Source: G963663315 sp963663315 (GTDB lineage: Bacteria > Pseudomonadota > Gammaproteobacteria > Arenicellales > Poriferihabitantaceae). From it: a DNA stretch of 64,000 bases. Where the stretch lies: positions 62,001-126,000 of the forward strand of contig OY760176.1 of assembly GCA_963663315.1 (NCBI GenBank), read 5' to 3'. A program made the position numbers and the translations under genes. The notes under the pieces are model-generated. The model searched no databases. It had not been told where the DNA came from and saw only the letters and a program-made list of their open reading frames with translations. Positions 26,298 through 34,642 of the stretch are shown piece after piece. How positions within the stretch are numbered: position 1 is the first letter of the stretch; each line of letters begins with the position of its first letter.

Positions 26298-27193
26298 TCT
26301 CGTTTATCGACGAGCATCGGGCTAAATATGGAGTCGAGCCAGTTTGCAAGCAATTGCCGATCGCCCCTTCGACCTATTACGAAGAGAAGGCGCGTGAGAC
26401 TGATCCTGACCGGTTGCCGGAACGGACTAAGCAGGATCAACAACTCCAGATTGATATCAAGCGAATCTGGGAAGATAACTTTCGGGTCTACGGTGCGCGA
26501 AAGGTTTGGCGCCAGATGAATCGCGAAAAGATTGAAGTGGCCCGTTGCACCGTGGAGCGCCTGATGAATCAACTGGGAATACAAGGCGTGACACGGGGTC
26601 GCAAGTGTTGGACAACTATTAGCGACGATACCCTGGCTGGTCCGGCTGACCTGGTAAATCGCCAGTTTATCGCGAAGCGGCCGAACCAACTCTGGGTCGC
26701 CGACATCACGCAGGTCGCGACCTGGTCAGGATTCGTCTACGTGGCCTTTGTCATCGATGTATTTTCCCGGCACATCGTCGGCTGGCGGGTCAGTCGATCA
26801 CTGCATACCGATCTGGTACTGGATGCACTGGAACAAGCGTTATGGTCTCGTACAAAAATAGAAGGGCTGATTCATCATAGCGACCGCGGCAGCCAGTATC
26901 TGTCGATTCGTTATACTGAGCGTTTGGCCGAGGCTGATATGGATGCATCGGTCGGCAGTGTGGGTGATTCCTACGACAATGCCCTGGCCGAGACCATCAA
27001 TGGTCTTTACAAAACCGAAGTGATTCGTTGTCGGGGTCCGTGGAAAAATATTGAAGAGGTTGAATATGCAACCCTGGAATGGGTGGACTGGTTTAACAAT
27101 CGCCGTCTACTTGAACCGATCGGCGATGTGCCACCGGCTGAATATGAAATGATGTATTATCGACAGCTTGAAGAGTCAGCCATGGTGGCTTGA
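26294..27193 (+). CDS. IS3-family transposase OrfB (copy A)
   Basis: The 299-residue DDE transposase domain carries HTH_21-like FIDEHRAKYGVEPVCK, then rve-type motifs: first Asp in VADITQVAT, second Asp in HHSDRGSQY and Glu in AETINGLYK. The TTG at 26294 overlaps the orfA stop and is probably not used alone; OrfB is expected as an OrfAB fusion. It differs from copy B by a few residues only (for example Ser versus Arg in TI-DDT, Asn versus His in AETI-GL). Confidence 0.88.
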   Translation: MISFIDEHRAKYGVEPVCKQLPIAPSTYYEEKARETDPDRLPERTKQDQQLQIDIKRIWEDNFRVYGARKVWRQMNREKIEVARCTVERLMNQLGIQGVTRGRKCWTTISDDTLAGPADLVNRQFIAKRPNQLWVADITQVATWSGFVYVAFVIDVFSRHIVGWRVSRSLHTDLVLDALEQALWSRTKIEGLIHHSDRGSQYLSIRYTERLAEADMDASVGSVGDSYDNALAETINGLYKTEVIRCRGPWKNIEEVEYATLEWVDWFNNRRLLEPIGDVPPAEYEMMYYRQLEESAMVA

Positions 27194-27232
27194 CTCAAAC
27201 AACCGAGTCTCCGGAATTCCCGGGGCGATTCA

Positions 27233-27481
27233 TTGGAGCCGTTTGAGCGGTTCGCGGAATCGAACGCCACTATCGACGAATACGCCGCCATCATCGCGGA
27301 AGCCGATGAAGACGGTATTCTCCGGGCTCGAGTTCTCTTACCCAATAACGAAGCAATCACGTTGACCGTCGAGCCGTCCCGGCTCCTGTTTGGCGTCGAC
27401 CGTGAGGCCTACAAACTGGCGTTGAACACATGTCGGGGTGCGGCAGCCTCAAAACTTTCGGTTGATGAGGAGGCTGCCTGA
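27233..27481 (+). CDS. Small protein of unknown function upstream of hsdR, possibly 5'-truncated
   Basis: The 82-residue acidic ORF begins (TTG) on the very first base after the IS end, which suggests the remaining 3' part of a gene cut by the IS. The stop overlaps the hsdR ATG by one base (TGATG), so it was translated with hsdR. It has no recognised domain (…EYAAIIAEADEDGILRAR…). In type I restriction loci this position often holds hsdS or small accessory genes, but the sequence is not HsdS-like. Confidence 0.45.
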   Translation: MEPFERFAESNATIDEYAAIIAEADEDGILRARVLLPNNEAITLTVEPSRLLFGVDREAYKLALNTCRGAAASKLSVDEEAA

Positions 27482-30400
27482 TGGCGTTCATCTCAGAAGC
27501 CGGTGTCGAGGCCGCACTACTCGATCAGCTCGAAGGCCTCGGTTATACCCGTCTTCCGGACGGCATCGCGGGACCCGACGGCTCCGCGCCCGAGCGCGCG
27601 TCCTATTCCGACGTGGTGCTGGTGGACCGCCTGAAACGGGCCGTGGATCGTCTCAACCCGGATATCCCGTCCGAGGCACGCCAAGATGCGTTGAAGAAGG
27701 TCATTGCCGACGAGACCCCGTCTCTGATCGAAGAGAACCGGCGTATTCACCGTGCCCTGGTCGAAGGCATCGATGTGGAGTTCTACGTCGAGGACGGCAC
27801 CATACGCGGCGACAAGGTCCGTCTGATCGATTTCGGCGATCCGTCGGCGAACGACTGGCTGGCAGTGGACCAGTTCACGGTCATCCAACACGGCAACAAC
27901 CGCCGTCCGGACGTGGTGGTGTTCGTCAACGGCCTGCCGCTGGGAGTGATCGAAATCAAGAACCCCGGCACCGAGAGTGCCACGCTAACCGGCGCCTACA
28001 ACCAGTTGCAGACCTACAAGTCACAGATTCCGTCCCTGTTTCGAACCAATGCCGCGTTGGTGACTTCTGACGGCCTGATGGCGCGGATCGGCTCTCTGAC
28101 AGCTAATGAAGAACGGTTCATGCCATGGCGAACGACGGATGGCACCGATGTCGCGGCCAAGGGCAGTCCCGAGATGTCCGTGCTGATCGAGGGCGTGTTC
28201 GAACAGCGGCGGTTCCTCGATCTAATCCGCGATTTCACGGTCTTCGGCGATACCGGATCGGGTATTTCCAAGATCATCGCGGGCTATCATCAGTATCACG
28301 CCGTGCGACACGCCGTGGAAAGCACGGTGGGTGCTACCTCGCCCGAAGGCAACCGCAAGGTGGGCGTGATCTGGCACACCCAGGGTTCCGGCAAGAGCCT
28401 TCTCATGGCGTTCTACGCGGGCCAACTGGTTCGACGACCGGAACTGCAAAACCCGACCATCGTTGTCATGACCGACCGCAACGACCTGGACGATCAGTTG
28501 TTCGGCACCTTCTCCATGTACCGCGACCTGATCCGTCAAACGCCAATCCAGGCGGAAAACCGTGAGGATCTGCAAAAGGCGCTGAACCGGGCTTCGGGCG
28601 GGGTCATATTCACCACCATCCAGAAGTTTGCTCCCGCCAGGAGCGGGGCGGACTATCCTGCGCTGACGGACCGGCGCAACGTGGTGGTCATCGCCGATGA
28701 AGCGCACCGCAGCCAATATGGCTTCAAGGCAAGGGTTGAACAGAAGACCGGCGAGATCGCCTATGGCTTCGCCAAGTACCTGCGCGATGCGCTGCCCAAC
28801 GCCTCTTTTATCGGGTTTACCGGAACGCCGATTGAGAAGGACGACGCCAACACGCCCGCCGTGTTCGGCCAGTACATCGACGTTTACGACATCAGCCGGG
28901 CGGTCGAGGACGGCGCAACGGTGCCGATTTATTACGAAAGCCGGTTGGCGCGCATCGAACTGCCCGATGAGGAAAAACCCAGAATCGACGCCGAGATCGA
29001 GGAATTGACCGAGGACGAGGCGATAACGGAGCAGGAGCGTCTGAAGCGTAAATGGTCGACCGTCGAAGCACTCGTCGGCGCGGAGAAGCGCCTCAAGATG
29101 GTGGCGGAAGATCTGGTGCGGCATTTCGAGGACCGAGTCGAGGCGATGGAAGGCAAGGCCATGGTGGTCTGCATGAGCCGCCGCATTTGCGTCGCTTTGT
29201 ACAAAGAGATCATCGCCCTTCGCCCCGATTGGCATTCCGACGACGATAAGGGCGGCGCGATCAAAATCGTCATGACCGGCTCGGCAGCCGATCCTGAAGC
29301 CTGGCAGCCCTATGTGGGCAACAAGACCCGCCGGGACCTGCTTGCCAAACGGGCGAAGGACCCGAGCGACCCGCTCATGCTGGTTATCGTCTGCGACATG
29401 TGGTTGACCGGCTTCGATGCCCCCTCCATGCACACCATGTACATCGACAAGCCCATGCGGGGTCATGGGCTGATGCAGGCCATCGCGCGGGTCAATAGGG
29501 TGTTCCAGGACAAGCCTGCCGGATTGGTGGTCGACTACATCGGCGTCGCTCAGAACCTGAAGAATGCGCTGGGCCAGTATTCGGCGGCGGACCAGAAGAA
29601 CGCGGGGATCGACGAGGCCGATGCCGTCGCAATGATGCTCGAAAAGTACGACGTGGTGCGCACCATGTACCACGGCTTCGATTACATGCGGGGCCTGGCC
29701 GGCACGCCTCAAGAGCGGCTTATCGCCATGGCGGAGGCGATTGAGTGGATTCTTGAACGCCAGCACAAGGCCGCCGAGAGGGAAACGACGGAGGAGGCCA
29801 GGAAGAAGGCTCATCGTCGCTACCAGGACGAAGTGCTCGCCTTGTCCAAGGCCTTTGCCTTTGCCGCCGCCAGTGACGACGCCCGCCAGATCCGCGACGA
29901 AGTCGGATTCTTCCAGACGGTCCGTGCCGCACTGGTCAAGTCGGCCCAAGGAACCGGCAAATCAGTCGCCGATCAGCAATTGGCGGTTCAACAGATCATC
30001 GACCGCGCCGTCGTCTCGACGGAGATCGTAGATATTTTGGCGGCAGCCGGCTTGGGAACGCCTGACATTTCAATCCTGTCGGAGGAGTTTCTGGCCGAAG
30101 TCCAGCAGATGGAGAAAAAGAACCTTGCACTGGAAGCCTTGAAAAAGCTGCTCAATGACGAGATCACCTCCCGCAGCCGCTCGAACGTGGTGGAGACCAA
30201 ACGGTTCTCAGACCGCCTGGAGCAGGCCGTGGCCCGTTACCACACCAATGCCATCAGCACGGTCGAGGTCCTCCAGGAACTGATCAATCTTGCCCGGGAA
30301 ATTAGGGAAGCCCGGAAGCGCGGTGAAGACGAGGGCTTGTCCACGGACGAGGTGGCTTTCTACGACGCCCTGGCGGAGAACGAAAGTGCCATTGAGGTGA

Positions 30401-30624
30401 TGGGTAATGACTCCCTCAAGCTCATCGCCCATGAACTGCTGAGTAGCCTCAAGTCCAACATCACGGTTGATTGGTCACACAGGGAGAGCGCTCGGGCGCG
30501 AATGCGGGTTCTGGTCAAACGTATCCTGCGCCACCATGGATATCCGCCAGACCTGCAAGATGCTGCCGTGCAGACGGTTCTGCAACAGGCCGAAGCCTTG
30601 TCCGCGCAATGGGCTACATCATAA
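27481..30624 (+). CDS. hsdR: Type I restriction enzyme R subunit
   Basis: The 1047-residue protein has the full HsdR layout. The N-terminal PD-(D/E)xK nuclease reads RRPDVVVF...GVIEIKNP. The SF2 motor has Walker A HTQGSGKSLLM, DEAH in IADEAHRSQYG, motif III GFTGTPI and late helicase motifs DMWLTGFDAPSMHTMYIDKPM and QAIARVNRVF. The C-terminal helical region would bind the modification enzyme. HsdR translocates and cuts DNA only together with HsdM and HsdS, and neither is in the window. The gene therefore looks orphaned by the left-hand IS event. A long minus-strand open frame inside it is a composition artefact. Confidence 0.93.
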   Translation: MAFISEAGVEAALLDQLEGLGYTRLPDGIAGPDGSAPERASYSDVVLVDRLKRAVDRLNPDIPSEARQDALKKVIADETPSLIEENRRIHRALVEGIDVEFYVEDGTIRGDKVRLIDFGDPSANDWLAVDQFTVIQHGNNRRPDVVVFVNGLPLGVIEIKNPGTESATLTGAYNQLQTYKSQIPSLFRTNAALVTSDGLMARIGSLTANEERFMPWRTTDGTDVAAKGSPEMSVLIEGVFEQRRFLDLIRDFTVFGDTGSGISKIIAGYHQYHAVRHAVESTVGATSPEGNRKVGVIWHTQGSGKSLLMAFYAGQLVRRPELQNPTIVVMTDRNDLDDQLFGTFSMYRDLIRQTPIQAENREDLQKALNRASGGVIFTTIQKFAPARSGADYPALTDRRNVVVIADEAHRSQYGFKARVEQKTGEIAYGFAKYLRDALPNASFIGFTGTPIEKDDANTPAVFGQYIDVYDISRAVEDGATVPIYYESRLARIELPDEEKPRIDAEIEELTEDEAITEQERLKRKWSTVEALVGAEKRLKMVAEDLVRHFEDRVEAMEGKAMVVCMSRRICVALYKEIIALRPDWHSDDDKGGAIKIVMTGSAADPEAWQPYVGNKTRRDLLAKRAKDPSDPLMLVIVCDMWLTGFDAPSMHTMYIDKPMRGHGLMQAIARVNRVFQDKPAGLVVDYIGVAQNLKNALGQYSAADQKNAGIDEADAVAMMLEKYDVVRTMYHGFDYMRGLAGTPQERLIAMAEAIEWILERQHKAAERETTEEARKKAHRRYQDEVLALSKAFAFAAASDDARQIRDEVGFFQTVRAALVKSAQGTGKSVADQQLAVQQIIDRAVVSTEIVDILAAAGLGTPDISILSEEFLAEVQQMEKKNLALEALKKLLNDEITSRSRSNVVETKRFSDRLEQAVARYHTNAISTVEVLQELINLAREIREARKRGEDEGLSTDEVAFYDALAENESAIEVMGNDSLKLIAHELLSSLKSNITVDWSHRESARARMRVLVKRILRHHGYPPDLQDAAVQTVLQQAEALSAQWATS

Positions 30625-31435
30625 CACTGCTAATTTTGGGAATTTTATCGTTAACTATGTGTAGTCGGGCCGCGCCGACACCCTCAGTCCTTCACCCTGA
30701 CATACCCTGGGAGGTTAGATATCCCATTGGGAACATTGAGCTTTTGGCCCAGATGTAACTGTGAGTAATTCTCGTAGGTTTCCTGCGTCTAAAAAAGCAC
30801 ATACCCGTGAGCATCAAACAGAGCGGAGCTATGGCCAAATGTTGGTGACGCGTTGATCAGGCAGTGTCGTGGATGTGCTTGATGCCGTCCTTGTACGTCA
30901 CTCCCTGGATGACTTCGACGAGATAGTCCGATCCATCGAGCGGACAGTGCCCCCGACGGCGCGAAACACCATTGGAGGATGGTAGTGGTGGGCCAGAACC
31001 GATTGCACGGGAGATGTGAGAGTGGACCGGAGCCCAGAGTTTCCCGCAGGACTGTGGGGAGGGGGGCACTTCGAATTCTTGACACTCCACGGCGAAGAGA
31101 GTAAGGTGCAACTGCAAGGGGACAATCTCTACTCTTCTTGCCACAACGGTGTTCGGGGCACGACTCCCCGAGCGGACCGCATGGTCCAGCACGCATCGAC
31201 CGAGTGAAAGCGTGTCTACGGGTTCCGGTCGCCGAAAGAATCGTCCGAGAGGGCGATCCCTGGAGAGGCTGCCTTCACCCGTCTTCGCGACATATACCGG
31301 TGTACTTTCAAGAAAGCCGCGGCCGCTCCAGCGCGTTTGTGCGAACTACGCCGGGTGCGTCGCTGCGTAACGGCTGCGATCCCGGCACGAGACGGGTTTG
31401 CGGCTCATAACAATGTTAGGGAGGATGTGTCTTCG
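30625..31435. other. Gene-poor interval between hsdR and the inositol cluster
   Basis: About 800 nt with no convincing intact gene. It holds an IS256-family transposase tail (see separate entry) at 30857-30950. The next 480 nt are GC-rich and have no recognisable product, ending in the promoter and ribosome-site region of the inositol-phosphate synthase gene (GGAGG about 11 nt before its ATG). A palindrome-rich stretch near 31140-31200 was not resolvable into a known element. Confidence 0.4.
30857..30950 (-). pseudogene. IS256-family transposase, C-terminal remnant
   Basis: The minus strand encodes LDGSDYLVEVIQGVTYKDG followed by about eight residues and a stop. This aligns with the C-terminal end of the intact IS256 transposase at 36672-37916 (LDGSNHLAEIIRGVKFVDG). 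The rest of the gene is missing or scrambled, so this is a relic of a separate, older IS256-type insertion. Confidence 0.7.
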
Positions 31436-32560
31436 ATGAAAAAAATCAGGGTGGCCATCGCTGGTGTCGGCAACTGCGCGAGTTCCTTGGTACAAGGGTT
31501 GGAATACTACCGGGGCCGCAACGAGGCGTCATTCAGCGGTCTAATGAACGCAAAGATCGGCGATTGGGGGCCCAGCGATATCGAGATCGTGGCCGCCTTT
31601 GATGTCGACCGCCGTAAGGTCGGCAAGCGGGTGGAAAAAGCGATTTTCGCCAGACCCAACTGCACCAAAATATTCCAGAGCGCTCTGCCCGTATCCGAGG
31701 TCGTGGTGCGGATGGGACCGGTTCTCGATGGCGTCGCGCCTCACATGGCCGACTACCCGGATGACGAGGCTTTCCGCCCCTCTGACGAAGAACCGGTCGA
31801 CGTCGTCCAAGTCCTCAAGGACGCTCGGGCCGAAGTTCTGGTCTGCTACATGCCGGTTGGCTCGGAACAGGCGGTTCGGCACTATGCCAGGGCTTGCCTG
31901 GAGGCCAGCGTGGCCATGGTCAACTGCGTTCCGGTGTTTATGGCTTCCGACCCCGAATGGGCTGGGAAATTTCGCGATGCCGGCCTGCCCATCGTCGGCG
32001 ACGACATCAAAAGCCAGGTCGGCGCCACCATCGTGCACCGGACCCTCGCTCGCCTGTTCGGAGACCGCGGCGTACCGCTTGATCGAACCTACCAGTTGAA
32101 CACGGGCGGCAACACGGATTTTCTCAACATGAAGGCGCTCGACCGCTTGAAGTCCAAGAAAGTTTCCAAGACGGAATCCGTGCAGTCCCAGTTGGACGAA
32201 CGGCTGGATTCCCGGAACATTCATATCGGGCCGTCCGATTACGTGCCGTGGCAGGACGACAACAAGGTTGCCTTCATCCGTATGGAAGGCCGCGGTTTCG
32301 GGGATGTGCCGTTGGAGTTGGAGCTCAGGCTGTCGGTCCAGGATTCACCCAACAGCGCGGGCGTGGTCATCGATGCGATTCGGTGCGCCAAGCTGGGGTT
32401 GGAGCGCGGCATCGGCGGTCCTTTGGAGGCGGCCTCCGCCTACTACATGAAGAGCCCGCCCAATCAGATGCGCGATTCGCTGGCCTATGAATTGACGGGT
32501 TCGTTTATCCAAGACAGAAAGGCCGGCGAGGGGACATCTCAAGCGGTCGCCGATGAATAG
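31436..32560 (+). CDS. ino1: myo-Inositol-1(3)-phosphate synthase, Ino1-like
   Basis: The 374-residue NAD-dependent isomerase converts glucose 6-phosphate to inositol phosphate. It is of the short prokaryotic (actinobacterial/archaeal) class: IAGVGNCASSLVQGLEYY at the N-terminus, LVCYMPVGSEQAVRHYA, PIVGDDIKSQVGAT, LNTGGNTDFLNM and DSPNSAGVVIDAIRCAK, all shared with mycobacterial Ino1. ATG 31436 has a GGAGG about 11 nt upstream; a GTG at 31427 is too close to that site. It overlaps the phosphatase gene by eight bases and starts a cluster for making or using inositol phosphates. Confidence 0.92.
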   Translation: MKKIRVAIAGVGNCASSLVQGLEYYRGRNEASFSGLMNAKIGDWGPSDIEIVAAFDVDRRKVGKRVEKAIFARPNCTKIFQSALPVSEVVVRMGPVLDGVAPHMADYPDDEAFRPSDEEPVDVVQVLKDARAEVLVCYMPVGSEQAVRHYARACLEASVAMVNCVPVFMASDPEWAGKFRDAGLPIVGDDIKSQVGATIVHRTLARLFGDRGVPLDRTYQLNTGGNTDFLNMKALDRLKSKKVSKTESVQSQLDERLDSRNIHIGPSDYVPWQDDNKVAFIRMEGRGFGDVPLELELRLSVQDSPNSAGVVIDAIRCAKLGLERGIGGPLEAASAYYMKSPPNQMRDSLAYELTGSFIQDRKAGEGTSQAVADE

Positions 32561-33425
32561 TCTCGCCGGTCAGGCCGCCAACAACGGTCCGGGCGGTGGC
32601 AACACAATCCGGACCGTGGACTCGCCCTGGGTGGAACGGCTGCTCACGCTCCACCGCCAAGTGCGGAGCGCGGTCGCGAAAGCCGGCCTCGAAGCAATCG
32701 GGTCCAAGAACCCGAAGGGTGACGACGTTAAACGGTTCGACCTTGCCGCCAATGACGCGGCATTGGCCGTTCTAAGGCGACTCCAAGTGCCGGTTGTCGT
32801 CGATTCCGAGGAGAGCGGGCGCCAGGAAATCGGCTCCGGCACACCGCGGCATCGCCTCGTCCTCGATCCGGTGGACGGGTCCGACAACTGGGCGCGGGGA
32901 ATGCCGTTATCGGCCTTGTCCTGTGCCGTGCTGCCAATCGACGCCCCTCTCCAGCCCGATTGGGTCGAGGCGGCCCTGGTCGGGCCGCTCGAACAGGAAA
33001 CGCCCCTGATCGCGTTCAAGGGCTCCGGGGCCTGGCGCGGGAACGAGCGTCTCGCAACATCGCAGCTTGGCACCATTGCCAGGGCCACGATTTCGGTCGA
33101 ACTCAACCATCATTCTCCGTCGCCGGGGCTTGTCCACCTAATCGCGGCCGCCAGGGGAGTGCGGTGCTATGGCTGCGCTTCGCGCGCCATCTCCCTGGTC
33201 GCCGAGGGCGCGACCGACGCCCATGTGGACGTGCGTGGCCGTCTGACGGTGGAAAGCTACCTCGCCGCTGCGCGGTTGGTGATCGAGGCGGGAGGCTGGA
33301 TTGTTGGCCTCGATGGCGCGCCCCTGGCGGCGCCGGAAGGCTTGACCGACCGCGTCGGCCTGATTGCGGCGGCGAGCCGGGAGCTCTGTGAGGAAATCGT
33401 GGAACTCCTGGGCGATGCAGGATAG
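32553..33425 (+). CDS. Inositol monophosphatase-family protein
   Basis: The 290-residue Mg-dependent phosphatase has the metal-binding motif DPVDGSDNWARG (normally DPIDGT), an ESG-type acidic ligand in VDSEESGRQE and a C-terminal VESYLAAARLVIEAGGWIV block. In a pathway with an inositol-phosphate synthase and a fused cytidylyl/phosphotransferase, the expected substrate is either inositol 1-phosphate or di-inositol phosphate phosphate. The start overlaps the upstream stop, so translation is coupled. The substrate is an inference. Confidence 0.85.
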   Translation: MNSLAGQAANNGPGGGNTIRTVDSPWVERLLTLHRQVRSAVAKAGLEAIGSKNPKGDDVKRFDLAANDAALAVLRRLQVPVVVDSEESGRQEIGSGTPRHRLVLDPVDGSDNWARGMPLSALSCAVLPIDAPLQPDWVEAALVGPLEQETPLIAFKGSGAWRGNERLATSQLGTIARATISVELNHHSPSPGLVHLIAAARGVRCYGCASRAISLVAEGATDAHVDVRGRLTVESYLAAARLVIEAGGWIVGLDGAPLAAPEGLTDRVGLIAAASRELCEEIVELLGDAG

Positions 33426-33567
33426 TGGCTTGGCAAACCCGGCGCCGGAGGGGGCGCTGATTATGGCAGCCGGGCTGGGATCGCGGTTTCGACCGGGAAC
33501 CAAGACACCGAAGCCCCTGACCAGGGTGCTCGGACTGAGCCTCGCCGAACGGGTCGTCTGCATGTTC
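33415..33567 (+). pseudogene. Broken N-terminal copy of the inositol-phosphate cytidylyltransferase
   Basis: Beginning at ATG 33415, overlapping the phosphatase stop, the frame reads a nucleotidyltransferase N-terminus (MAAGLGSRF, then TPKPLTRVLGLSLAERVVC). It then runs into unrelated residues. The DNA at about 33501-33565 is nearly identical to 34727-34799 in the complete gene, while the bases before it differ. This indicates a partial duplication or gene conversion. The kinase gene now lies between the fragment and the full gene. Confidence 0.75.
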
Positions 33568-33668
33568 GGGCCGCCAACGACAAGCTCGGCCGTGGCTCGT
33601 GTCGTTTCCCCGGCAACGAAGTGTCTGAGAATTTACACCAACCGACCTCGGTCTGGGCTCAATATCAT

Positions 33669-34580
33669 ATGTACGATGTCTGCATAATTGGCCACGTCAC
33701 AAGGGATATTGGCGCATTTAACCGACGGCCCGGGAGCGAGATGCCGGGCGGAGTTGTCAACTACGCGGGGATCGCGCTTCAGAGCCTAGGCCTCAAGACC
33801 GCGGTCATCACCAAAGCGGCAAATGTCGATGCCGACGAGATCCTGGGACAGCTGCGGAAAATTGGCGTCAAGGTCCATTGGCTTGCTAGCCGGTCGACCA
33901 CGGTCTTTGAGAATAATTACTCGGGAAACGGACTCGAATTCAGGAATCAGAAAGTCCGGTCGATCGCTAATACTTTCGACCCCCGCTGTCTGCCACCGGT
34001 TTGGGCCAAGACGTTTTATCTCGGTCCGCTCACGAATGGCGAAATGTCCGCCGAATTTGTGAAAGCGGTGTCCGAGCGGGACGGTCGCGTGTTTTTGGAC
34101 GTTCAAGGCTTTCTCAGAGAGGTCGAGAACGGAAAGGTCCGCTTGGTCGACTGGCCCGAGAAGCGGGAGGTGCTCGCTCATGTCCACGTCTTGAAGGCGA
34201 ACCTCGCCGAGGCCCGATTCCTGTCGGGAGAGAAAGAACCCGAGCGCGCGGCGCGAAAGCTTGTCGAACTCGGGCCGGAGGAGGTCATCTTGACGTTCGG
34301 CGGCAACGGTTCTCTTATCCTTGCAGGGGGGCGCCTCTACGACATTCCAGCCTATCCGCCGCGGGTTGTCGCCGACCCTACCGGCTGCGGCGACACCTAC
34401 AGCGCCGGTTACATCTTTCACCGGCTGCAATCGGATGACATCGGAGCCGCCGGCCGGTTCGCGGCTGCCCTGGCGGCGCTCAAACTGGAACGTCATGGAC
34501 CGTTCACGGGCGACGCGCAAGAGGTCCAAGCTCGCCTGAGAGAAGCCGAGGCCATGGCGGAGTCGGACCGCCAAGAATGA
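33669..34580 (+). CDS. PfkB-family sugar/inositol kinase
   Basis: The 303-residue ribokinase-fold kinase has an N-terminal GG pair in EMPGGVVNYAG and the C-terminal PfkB signature ADPTGCGDTYSAGYI. In that signature the catalytic Asp sits in GCGD (GAGD is the usual form). Its place inside an inositol-phosphate cluster suggests it phosphorylates free myo-inositol or a related polyol, as PfkB-family inositol kinases do in some archaea. The start at ATG 33669 is chosen because the fold begins there; an in-frame GTG at 33621 adds 16 residues. The substrate is inferred. Confidence 0.75.
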   Translation: MYDVCIIGHVTRDIGAFNRRPGSEMPGGVVNYAGIALQSLGLKTAVITKAANVDADEILGQLRKIGVKVHWLASRSTTVFENNYSGNGLEFRNQKVRSIANTFDPRCLPPVWAKTFYLGPLTNGEMSAEFVKAVSERDGRVFLDVQGFLREVENGKVRLVDWPEKREVLAHVHVLKANLAEARFLSGEKEPERAARKLVELGPEEVILTFGGNGSLILAGGRLYDIPAYPPRVVADPTGCGDTYSAGYIFHRLQSDDIGAAGRFAAALAALKLERHGPFTGDAQEVQARLREAEAMAESDRQE

Positions 34581-34642
34581 TGCCAAATCTGACGGCCCGG
34601 CCAACCGCGCGTCGTGCGATAAAATCATCGGAAGTCTGAGTG

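Larger units (their letters stand above)
25924..27232 (+). mobile_element. IS3-family insertion sequence, copy A
   Basis: The 1309-bp element has imperfect terminal inverted repeats beginning TGAATCGCCCCGGG at both ends and two overlapping ORFs. A near-identical copy lies inverted at 39787-41094. The flanking 3-bp sequences differ (GAC left, TTG right), so there is no target duplication at this site. That fits a composite rearrangement or deletion next to the element rather than a simple insertion. Confidence 0.85.

Noticed and set aside
28222..29949. A 575-codon minus-strand open frame inside hsdR
   Set aside because: It is the shadow of a GC-rich gene with clear helicase and nuclease motifs; no family features appear in its own translation.
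31137..31435. Possible small coding gene upstream of the inositol-phosphate synthase (in-frame extension to 31337)
   Set aside because: The extra residues do not resemble the synthase N-terminus, and a ribosome-binding site lies between them and ATG 31436.
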